Shown in pieces: positions 1 to 5,875 of a DNA stretch of 8,727 nucleotides. Below the pieces are notes generated by a model. It saw only the letters and a program-made list of their open reading frames with translations, searched no databases and had not been told where the DNA came from. The stretch comes from JBBSEZ01 sp038239195 (GTDB lineage Bacteria; Planctomycetota; Planctomycetia; Gemmatales; Gemmataceae). How positions within the stretch are numbered: position 1 is the first letter of the stretch; every line of letters begins with the position of its first letter. The translations under genes and the position numbers were made by a program. The DNA lies in NCBI GenBank assembly GCA_038239195.1, contig JBBSEZ010000417.1, positions 1-8,727 on the forward strand, in the 5' to 3' direction.

Positions 1-96
1 GGGGAGCCAGACAGAGGAGCGCGATCTTCTCCCCGGACCGTTCACGTTCCCTCTCCCCCTCTCCCGTTCTGGGAGAGGGGCCGGGGGTGAGGGAAA
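1..96. repeat. Truncated copy of a structured C/G-rich intergenic repeat
   Basis: This is the right-hand part of the element found complete at 5713-5865. A 10-bp stem (56-65 with 71-80, CCCCTCTCCC against GGGAGAGGGG) closes a GTTCT loop and is followed by a G-rich tail ending GTGAGGGAAA at 87-96. The other copy ends with the same tail. The flank before the hairpin (about 41-55) also matches the other copy, and bases 1-8 match 5753-5760. The middle (9-40) has diverged. The copy probably continues to the left of the window. The hairpin lies 22-46 bases past the stop codon of the minus-strand gene at 102, so it would form in the 3' end of that transcript. No U-tract follows it, so a terminator role is only possible. 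Confidence 0.75.
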
Positions 97-101
97 CGCC
101 C

Positions 102-2531
102 TCAATGATTGAACAAAAACTCCCGGCTATTCAAGAGCGCCCACGTCAGGTCTTCCAGCCCGCGGCGCAGCTCCTTCCGGCGCTTCAAATACGCCTGCGC
201 CTTCGCCCTCTCCTCGGTGTTCGGGAAGCGCGCGAACGCCGCCAGGTAGAGCTCCTCGACGGCCTTTTCCGGCGCGACCTTGTCCTTGACCAGCTTGGCC
301 ACCCGTCCCCGGTCGTCGGCGATCTTGTTCTCGATCTCGGGCGAGTTGGCCAGGTGCAGCACGGCCGTCAGGCTGGCGCCCCCGCTGCGGGCACACTCGC
401 ACGGCGAGGAGCGCGGCGGGCGGTCGAACACGTCGAGGAAGTAGGAGCCGAAGCCCTCGTGCGGCAGGTCCACCGCGCGGGCCTGCCTCGACATCCGGTT
501 GAAGCGCGTGCGCGTCCCGCAGACGTGGTCCACGGAGTCGAGCAGCACCTCGGCGATCAGGCGCTTGCCGAAGTAGCGCGCGTGGTTCTGGCGGTCGTGG
601 ACGTTGTACTCGTTGGGCGTCGAGCTGAGCTGATACGTCCGCGAGTTGCAGATGGTGCGGATCAGGTGCTTCACGTCGAACTTGTGCTCGATGAAGTCGC
701 GGGCCAGCGCGTCGAGCAGTTCGGGGTTGCTCGGCGGGTTGGTCTCGCGCATGTCATCGACGGGATCGACGAGGCCTCGGCCCAGCAGGTGGCCCCAGGT
801 GCGGTTGACCAGCGCCCTGGCGAAGAACGGGTTGTCGGGCCGTGCCATCCAATCGACGAGCTTGTGGCGCGGGTCTTCCTCGGGCGGCACGACCAGCACG
901 GGCCCGTCGAGCAGTTTGGGCTCGAGCGGCTTGCGGGTCAGCGGGTGCAATTCGCCCGTGGTGCGGGTGCGCGCCGAGTAGTAGGGTGGGGGCTCGCCGA
1001 AGCCCTTGCGGCCGAGGCGGGCGAAGAAGCCGGCCAGGCCGTAGTAGTCGTCCTGCCCCCAGCGCTCGTAGGGGTGATGGTGGCACTTGGCGCACTGCAA
1101 GCGCAGGCCGAGGAAGACCTGGGCCGTGTCGGCGACCGGCTGGTGGAGCTGATCGTCGCGCATCTGCCAGTACCAGTTGATGGCAGGGGCGTCCTGCCAC
1201 TCCCCTGCCGCGGCGACGATGCCGCGCACGAACTGGTCGTAGGGCCGATTGCGGCCGATCGTGTCGCGCAGCCAGTCGTGGAAGGCGTAGGCCGCCGCCT
1301 CGGAGCCGGCGAGCTGGGAGTTGCGCAGGATGCTCCCCCAGCGCAGGGCGAAATAGGCCGCGTAGTCCTTGTCGTCGAGGCAGCGGTCGATCAGGCGGGC
1401 GCGCCGGTCGGGCCGCCGGTCGGCGAGGAAGGCCCTCACCTCGTCGGGCGAAGGGAGCTTGCCGCACAGGTCGAGATAGACGCGGCGGACGAACTCGCCG
1501 TCGGTGCAGAGGTCGGACGGCACGAGGCCGAGTTTCTTCCAGCGGGCCAGCGCCAGGCGATCGACGTAATTGGAGATCGGAAAATCGGGATAGCGGGCGA
1601 TCGGCTTGCCGAGCGGGACGGTGGCGCGGAAGACGGCGACCTGGCCCTGGTAGCGGGCCATGAGCGACGCCTCGCCGGCGAAGTCAAAGGTGCGCACCAG
1701 GCCGTCGTCATCGACGGCCGCGACCGCCGGCTCGTTGCTCTGATACTGGGCGGCGCCCGTCACGTCGCGCACGCTGCCGTCGCGGTAGTGGGCGAGGACG
1801 GCGAGCTGCTGCCGGGCGTGCCGGTCGAGCACGCGCGGCCCGGGGACCACCTCGAGCTTCACCAGGGCGGGGGCGAAGCGCCGGGCGAAGGGAGCGCCCT
1901 GCTTGACCCAGCGCAGGAGCGTGAGATAGGCCTCGCTGCCGGGAACGAGGCGCCTGCCTCCGCCGTGGGCGACCTGGCCGGCGGCCTTGGTGAGCAGGAG
2001 GCTGCGCTCGGGCGCGGCGGGGAACAGCCGCCGGCCGCGCGCCTCGTTGACGAGGGCGTTGTAGTCGAAGAGCGGGTCGAAGCCGAACAGCGAGAGCTTG
2101 AAGCCGTTCTGCCCCGATGCCTTGCCGTGACAGCCCCCCGCGTTGCAGCCGTAGCGCGTGAGCAGCGGGACGACGTCGTTGACGAAGTGGAGCGGCTGGT
2201 CCTCGTCGAAGTCGCCGACCGTGACGGCGACAGGCACCGTATCGCGCCCGACGGTGACGGTGATGGTGGCCTTGCCCTTGGCGAGGACGCTCACTTGGCC
2301 CTGCGGCGTGACGGCGACGATGCCGGCCGGCGATGCCGAGTAGCGGGCGGTGCGCGTGGCGTCGCGCGGCCGGCCGTCGGGCCCGCGCACGCTGACGAGG
2401 AGCTGGCGGGCCTCCTGCGGGCCGGCGAGCGCGAACGCGTCGGGGCTGACGACGAGAGCAGGCGGGGCCTTGGCAAGCAAGGTGGAGGAAGGCGCCAGGG
2501 CGAGGCCCAGGGCAAGGAGGAAGGATCGCAT
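102..2531 (-). CDS. Secreted Ig-like / DUF1549 / DUF1553 cytochrome-type protein
   Basis: An 809-residue exported protein of the planctomycete DUF1549-DUF1553 family. Its biochemical role is not established; members are often encoded beside DUF1501 proteins. The start at 2531 is preferred over an in-frame start 25 codons upstream: it opens a clean signal peptide (MRSFLLALGLALAPSSTLLA, likely cleavage after AKA at about residue 22) and has a GGGGGAG Shine-Dalgarno sequence 8 bases upstream. Domains in order: Ig-like (BIG2-type) about 25-107; a CX4CH haem-like motif at C129-H135 (CNAGGCH); a second Ig-like region about 225-305; DUF1549 about 318-520, with a classical CXXCH (CAKCH) at 480-484; DUF1553 about 555-790, containing the PCECAR segment. 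Two haem-type motifs suggest a periplasmic cytochrome, but haem binding is inferred. The gene is complete. No DUF1501 partner is visible; one could lie beyond the left edge. It is transcribed divergently from the gene at 2781. Confidence 0.93.
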   Translation of the reverse strand: MRSFLLALGLALAPSSTLLAKAPPALVVSPDAFALAGPQEARQLLVSVRGPDGRPRDATRTARYSASPAGIVAVTPQGQVSVLAKGKATITVTVGRDTVPVAVTVGDFDEDQPLHFVNDVVPLLTRYGCNAGGCHGKASGQNGFKLSLFGFDPLFDYNALVNEARGRRLFPAAPERSLLLTKAAGQVAHGGGRRLVPGSEAYLTLLRWVKQGAPFARRFAPALVKLEVVPGPRVLDRHARQQLAVLAHYRDGSVRDVTGAAQYQSNEPAVAAVDDDGLVRTFDFAGEASLMARYQGQVAVFRATVPLGKPIARYPDFPISNYVDRLALARWKKLGLVPSDLCTDGEFVRRVYLDLCGKLPSPDEVRAFLADRRPDRRARLIDRCLDDKDYAAYFALRWGSILRNSQLAGSEAAAYAFHDWLRDTIGRNRPYDQFVRGIVAAAGEWQDAPAINWYWQMRDDQLHQPVADTAQVFLGLRLQCAKCHHHPYERWGQDDYYGLAGFFARLGRKGFGEPPPYYSARTRTTGELHPLTRKPLEPKLLDGPVLVVPPEEDPRHKLVDWMARPDNPFFARALVNRTWGHLLGRGLVDPVDDMRETNPPSNPELLDALARDFIEHKFDVKHLIRTICNSRTYQLSSTPNEYNVHDRQNHARYFGKRLIAEVLLDSVDHVCGTRTRFNRMSRQARAVDLPHEGFGSYFLDVFDRPPRSSPCECARSGGASLTAVLHLANSPEIENKIADDRGRVAKLVKDKVAPEKAVEELYLAAFARFPNTEERAKAQAYLKRRKELRRGLEDLTWALLNSREFLFNH

Positions 2532-2607
2532 GTGGCAGGCTCCCCCCGGAATGGCGTCGCGCGTCGGCCAGGCGTCCGGGGTCGGGGACGGTGAGCAATA
2601 TCCCAAC

Positions 2608-2613
2608 AGTATA
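2608..2613 (-). promoter_or_regulatory. Possible -10 element for the DUF1549/DUF1553 gene
   Basis: On the minus strand this reads TATACT, five of six bases matching the sigma70 -10 consensus, inside a short AT-richer island about 77 bases upstream of the start at 2531. The hexamer at the right spacing is a poor -35 (TTCCCC), so this is only a candidate. Confidence 0.22.
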
Positions 2614-2643
2614 GTCCGCCGCGAGGCACGGGGGAAGACGACG

Positions 2644-2707
2644 TCGGTTAGCGACGCTTCGAAGAAGCGTGCGGCCGAGACGCTTTCTGCGAAGCGTCGC
2701 TAACCGA
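2644..2707. repeat. 64-bp near-perfect palindrome in the divergent intergenic region
   Basis: The outer arms 2644-2661 and 2690-2707 are perfect 18-bp inverted repeats (TCGGTTAGCGACGCTTCG and its complement). Inside them, AAGCGT (2665-2670) pairs with ACGCTT (2680-2685), leaving a loop of about 9 bases (2671-2679), so the whole segment can fold into one long hairpin with a small internal bulge. The GAAGCG motif occurs four times in alternating orientation. It lies between two divergent genes, 113 bp from the minus-strand start and 73 bp from the plus-strand start. It could be a small intergenic repeat or mobile-element relic, or a binding site for a dimeric regulator. The rest of 2532-2780 holds only the weak -10 candidate. 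Confidence 0.85.
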
Positions 2708-2780
2708 TCCAGTTGCGTCCTCCGCCCGCCTCCCTTACACTTGTCCCTGGCAATCGTCCCCTTCGCAACCGGCCCTCCCG

Positions 2781-3707
2781 ATGGACACCCAATCCCTGCT
2801 CCTGCAAGCCATCCACGCCAGCCCCGGCGACGAGCTGGCCTGGCTGGCGCTGGCCGACTGGCTCGAAGAACAAGCCCAGCCCGACCGCGCCGAGTTGATG
2901 CGCCTCGTCCTGGCCCTCACGCGCGCGCCGGGCGGAAAGGGCCGGGCGGCTCGCGAGGCGCGCCTGCAAGCCCTCGTCGATGCGGGCGCCCGGCCGCTGT
3001 TGCCGTCGCGGACGACCTCGATCGGCCTGGAGCTGGTGCTCCTTCCTCCCGGCAGCTTTCGCATGGGCGCAGCGCCCGGCGAACCGAGCTACTCCGACTA
3101 CGAGGGCCCGCAACACAAGGTCACCCTGACGAGGGGCTTTTACCTGGCCGTGCATCCGGTGACGCGGGCCCAGTGGCACCAAGTCATGGGAGGCGAGCCT
3201 GCCCCCCGGCGCGGCACCCGGCGCCCGGCCGAGCACGTCTCCTGGAACGACTGCCACGACTTCTGCCGGCGACTGAGCGAGCGCGAGGGCCGTCCCTTCC
3301 GCCTTCCGACCGAGGCGGAGTGGGAGTACGCCTGCCGCGCCGGCACCTCCACCGTGTATTTCAGTGGGGCGGGCGTGGAGGCGCTCCGGAAGATCGGCTG
3401 GTGCAACTACGAGGGCCCGGATGACCGGAGCAAGAGCGCCAGGCCGGTCGGCTCTTATCGGCCCAACGCCTTCGGGATTTTCGACATGCACGGCAACGTC
3501 TGGGAGTGGTGCGAGGACGGCTTCACCCGCTACTCGCGGGAGGCTTGCGTCGATCCTTGCCCCGGGCCCGGGGATCGGTCCCACGTGGTGCGCGGCGGGT
3601 CGTGGCGCTTTTCTCCGGAGTATTGCCGCTCGGGCTATCGCGGCGGGGTGGTCCCCACGGAGCGGCGCACGGGCTGGGGGTGTCGCATCGCGCTGAGCTC
3701 CGCGTAG
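2781..3707 (+). CDS. TIGR02996 domain / SUMF1-type protein
   Basis: A 308-residue, apparently cytoplasmic protein (no signal peptide). Residues 1-43 match the TIGR02996 repeat-companion domain, a short planctomycete module, with the hallmarks LLQAIHASPGDE, ADWLEE and RAELMRL. Residues about 81-305 form a SUMF1/formylglycine-generating-enzyme fold: LVLLPPGSFRMG (86-96), VHPVTRAQWHQVMG (124-137), VSWNDCHDFCRRL (153-165), RLPTEAEWEYACRAGT (174-189), GNVWEWCED (238-246) and VVRGGSW (269-275). True formylglycine-generating enzymes carry a pair of closely spaced active-site cysteines near the C-terminus. Here only C282 (SPEYCRSGYRG) lies in that segment, with C301 much later, so sulfatase activation is unlikely and a structural or binding role fits better. 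The start ATG has no clear Shine-Dalgarno sequence. The stop is 12 bases from that of the convergent STAS gene. Confidence 0.93.
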   Translation: MDTQSLLLQAIHASPGDELAWLALADWLEEQAQPDRAELMRLVLALTRAPGGKGRAAREARLQALVDAGARPLLPSRTTSIGLELVLLPPGSFRMGAAPGEPSYSDYEGPQHKVTLTRGFYLAVHPVTRAQWHQVMGGEPAPRRGTRRPAEHVSWNDCHDFCRRLSEREGRPFRLPTEAEWEYACRAGTSTVYFSGAGVEALRKIGWCNYEGPDDRSKSARPVGSYRPNAFGIFDMHGNVWEWCEDGFTRYSREACVDPCPGPGDRSHVVRGGSWRFSPEYCRSGYRGGVVPTERRTGWGCRIALSSA

Positions 3708-3719
3708 GGCAGGCCGGGC

Positions 3720-4109
3720 TCAAGGCTGGCGCAGCGTGGACACCGCCGTCGGGACGTCGGCGGCCATCGCGAACGGCGCATCGATCGGCCCGGAGCCGAT
3801 GACCATCTTCGTCGTCGTGAACACGTCGAGTACCGCCCCCGTCAACCCACACAGCACCAGTTTGCCCCCCTGCTCTTTGAGCTGACGGTTGAGGGCCAGC
3901 AACGGCCAGAAGGCGATGCTGGAGACGTAGCGCGTCCGGCTCATGTCGAGAACGACGCGGGTGGCCCGGGCGTCCGCGACCGCTGCCAGCAGCTCCTGTT
4001 TGAGCGCCTGGGCGATCTCCTCTCCCTCGATCTGCTTCTGCGTGATGGTGAGCGTCAGCACGCCATCTTCCAGGCTGCTGGTCAGATAGGTCGGTGTCCG
4101 TTCGGACAT
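3720..4109 (-). CDS. STAS-domain protein (anti-sigma factor antagonist-like)
   Basis: A 129-residue single-domain protein resembling STAS proteins of the SpoIIAA/RsbV type, which bind anti-sigma kinases or act in partner-switching signalling. The fold is visible as EDGVLTLTI (15-23), helix EEIAQALKQELLAAV (30-44), strand ATRVVLDMS (49-57), the YVSSIAF loop (61-67) and GGKLVLCGL (81-89). In SpoIIAA the phosphorylated serine sits in a D-S-S-G-L loop; here V62-S63-S64-I65-A66 occupies it, so a serine is retained but the preceding Asp and following Gly are not. The ATG at 4109 is preferred because 47 extra upstream codons translate to low-complexity, unSTAS-like sequence. No kinase, phosphatase or sigma factor is nearby, so it is an orphan. 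It is divergent from gnd and convergent with the SUMF1 gene. Confidence 0.85.
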   Translation of the reverse strand: MSERTPTYLTSSLEDGVLTLTITQKQIEGEEIAQALKQELLAAVADARATRVVLDMSRTRYVSSIAFWPLLALNRQLKEQGGKLVLCGLTGAVLDVFTTTKMVIGSGPIDAPFAMAADVPTAVSTLRQP

Positions 4110-4142
4110 GGCGCTCTCGCAGGTGGAAGGGGAGAGGTACGA

Positions 4143-4170
4143 TTGCCGACGCCACAGGTCAGGATATAGG
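4143..4170 (+). promoter_or_regulatory. Candidate sigma70-like promoter upstream of gnd
   Basis: TTGCCG (4143-4148) and TATAGG (4165-4170) are separated by 16 bases, each matching four of six consensus positions. They sit about 100 bases upstream of the gnd start in the divergent gap 4110-4272. The AT-rich patch could equally serve the minus-strand STAS gene. The rest of the gap shows nothing recognisable. Confidence 0.28.
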
Positions 4171-4272
4171 TTGCCGGAGGAGTTGGCCCGTCCGGGCGCG
4201 GGCCCCCTGGAAAGTGACCGGCCGCGCCCATAAGCCATCCTGAAGCCCACGCCCCCTCCGGAGAAGGCAGCA

Positions 4273-5688
4273 ATGGAAAAGCAACTTTATGAGATCGGCA
4301 TGATCGGCCTCGGCACCATGGGCCGCAACATCGTGCTGAACATGGCCGACCACGGCGTCAGCGTGGCCGGCTACGACAAGGACCCCGGCAAGGGCCCGAT
4401 CCTGCTGAGCGAAGGCGCCGGCAAGCAGCTCGCGGCCACCGACAACTTGAAGGCATTCATCGCCATGCTGCGCCCGCCGCGCGTCGTGATGCTGCTGGTG
4501 GCGCCCGCCAAGGTCGTCGATCTCGTGCTGCCCGACCTGCTGCCGGTGCTGGACAAGGGCGACCTGGTCATCGACGCCGGCAACTCCTTCTTCAAGGACA
4601 CCGACGCGCGCGGCAAACTCTGCCAGGAGAAGGGCGTCCACTTCTTCGGCATGGGCGTCTCCGGCGGAGAGGCCGGGGCGCGCCACGGCCCGAGCATGAT
4701 GCCCGGCGGCCCGCGCGAGTCTTACGAGCGCGTGCGCCCCGTCCTCGAGTCCATCGCCGCCAAGGTCGGCGGCGAGCCGTGCGTCGCCTACGTGGGCGCC
4801 GGCTCGGCGGGGCACTACGTCAAGATGGTCCACAACGGCATCGAATACGGGCTGATGCAGCTCATCTCCGAGAGCTACGACCTGCTCAAGCGCGGCCTCG
4901 GGCTGTCCAACGACGAGCTGAGCGCCACCTACAAGCGCTGGGACGCCGGCGCGCTCAACTCGTTCCTCATCGAGATCACCGCGACCGTCCTGCTCAAGAA
5001 CGACGACAAGGGCACGGGCAGGCTGATCGACAAGGTGAAGGACGCTGCCCGCCAGAAGGGCACCGGCAAGTGGACGTCGCAAGACGCCCTCGACTTGCAG
5101 GTGCCCGCCCCGACGCTCGACCTGGCCGTGTGCCAGCGCGACCTGTCCGGCCAGCTCGAGGCGCGCGCCGCCGTCCACGCCGCCCTGGGCGGGCCGAGCC
5201 CGTCGTTCGGCGGCGACCGCAAGGCGTTCGTCGATCAGGTGGGCCACGCTCTGTTCGCCGCGATGGTGCTGACCTACGCCCAGGGCCTCGACCTGCTGCG
5301 GCACGCCTCGACCGCGTACAACTATGGGCTCGATCTCGCCGAGGTGGCCAAGATCTGGCGCGGCGGCTGTATCATCCGCGCCGCCCTGCTCGAGGACATT
5401 CGCAAGGCCTACGCCGCGCGCGCCGACCTGCCGAGCCTGCTGGCCGACGCGAACATCGCCGGCAAGCTCAAGGCCAGGGCCGGCGACCTGCGCGCCGTCG
5501 TGCGCACGATGGCCGAGCTGGGGCTGCCCGCGCCGGGGCTCATGGCGTCGCTGTCCTACCTCGACGGGCTCCGCAGCGGCTGGCTGCCGACGAACCTCAT
5601 CCAGGCGCAGCGCGACTTCTTCGGCGCCCACACGTACGAGCGCACCGACCAGCCCGGGACGTTCCATTCGCACTGGGGGGAGGCGTGA
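4273..5688 (+). CDS. gnd: 6-phosphogluconate dehydrogenase, decarboxylating
   Basis: Cytosolic pentose-phosphate enzyme converting 6-phosphogluconate to ribulose 5-phosphate and CO2 while reducing NAD(P)+. Its 471 residues match the long-chain family length. Visible features: Rossmann motif GLGTMG (12-17); family signature SGGEAGARHGPSMMPGG (130-146); catalytic block KMVHNGIEYG (184-193), with K184 as the expected general base and E191 as the expected acid; the all-helical domain with IWRGGCIIRA (361-370); and the C-terminal QAQRDFFGAHTYER (444-457), whose Arg and His reach the neighbouring subunit's substrate in known structures. A strong GGAGAAGG sits 5 bases before the ATG. After strand 2 the sequence is YDKDPGK (34-40) where NADP-specific enzymes usually have NRT, so cofactor preference may be NAD+ or mixed. 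The gene is complete; the hairpin repeat begins 24 bases after its stop. Confidence 0.97.
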   Translation: MEKQLYEIGMIGLGTMGRNIVLNMADHGVSVAGYDKDPGKGPILLSEGAGKQLAATDNLKAFIAMLRPPRVVMLLVAPAKVVDLVLPDLLPVLDKGDLVIDAGNSFFKDTDARGKLCQEKGVHFFGMGVSGGEAGARHGPSMMPGGPRESYERVRPVLESIAAKVGGEPCVAYVGAGSAGHYVKMVHNGIEYGLMQLISESYDLLKRGLGLSNDELSATYKRWDAGALNSFLIEITATVLLKNDDKGTGRLIDKVKDAARQKGTGKWTSQDALDLQVPAPTLDLAVCQRDLSGQLEARAAVHAALGGPSPSFGGDRKAFVDQVGHALFAAMVLTYAQGLDLLRHASTAYNYGLDLAEVAKIWRGGCIIRAALLEDIRKAYAARADLPSLLADANIAGKLKARAGDLRAVVRTMAELGLPAPGLMASLSYLDGLRSGWLPTNLIQAQRDFFGAHTYERTDQPGTFHSHWGEA

Positions 5689-5712
5689 GCGATTCCCGGC
5701 ACCGGCCTCCGT

Positions 5713-5865
5713 TTTCCCTCACCCCCCAACCCCCTCTCCCAGAACGGGAGAGGGGGAGCCTGCGGTGGTGGGCCTCGAAGACTCGGCCCACCCTACGGCC
5801 CGAATCGTCCACGTTTCCTCTCCCCCTCTCCCTCTTTGGGAGAGGGGGTTGGGGGGTGAGGGAAA
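5713..5865. repeat. 153-bp MITE-like element with perfect 28-bp terminal inverted repeats
   Basis: Bases 5713-5740 and 5838-5865 are exact inverted repeats over 28 bp, running from TTTCCCTCACC at the outer end to CCCTCTCCC at the inner end. Each arm also starts or ends its own 11-bp hairpin: 5730-5740 with 5746-5756 around an AGAAC loop, and 5822-5832 with 5838-5848 around a TCTTT loop. The centre holds a third palindrome, GGTGGGCC (5767-5774) with GGCCCACC (5785-5792). A partial second copy is at 1-96. There is no ORF of its own, so if mobile it would depend on a transposase in trans; no target-site duplication is obvious. It fills nearly all of the gap between gnd and the next gene. The first hairpin lies about 40 bases past the gnd stop and could end or stabilise that transcript. 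Confidence 0.92.
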
Positions 5866-5867
5866 GG
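5858..5867 (+). promoter_or_regulatory. Likely ribosome-binding region supplied by the repeat end
   Basis: GAGGGAAAGG spans the last eight bases of the repeat and two bases beyond it, and the ATG follows 8 bases later at 5876. This is the only purine-rich stretch suitably placed for the downstream gene, so the repeat seems to contribute its ribosome-binding site. Confidence 0.45.
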
Positions 5868-5875
5868 CCCCGCCC

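Noticed and set aside
56..80. Rho-independent terminators at this hairpin and at 5730-5756
   Set aside because: The stems are strong but no T-rich tract follows on the relevant strand, so they are described as parts of the repeat and not annotated as terminators.
87..2594. 835-codon open frame on the plus strand opposite the DUF1549/DUF1553 gene
   Set aside because: It is the antisense shadow of a gene with a signal peptide and clear domains. The translation is valine/glycine/arginine/glutamate-rich low-complexity sequence with no motif, as expected opposite GC-rich coding DNA.
4159..5673. 504-codon minus-strand frame opposite gnd
   Set aside because: Its translation has no recognisable motif, while the plus strand encodes a full 6-phosphogluconate dehydrogenase.
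5713..5865. CRISPR array or IS element at the hairpin repeat
   Set aside because: There is no regularly spaced direct repeat with spacers and no transposase ORF; the structure is an inverted-repeat element only.
5324..5875. 184-residue N-terminal extension of the NMNAT-like/methyltransferase protein
   Set aside because: It overlaps the end of gnd in another frame and translates the repeat, so the ATG at 5876 is the sensible start.
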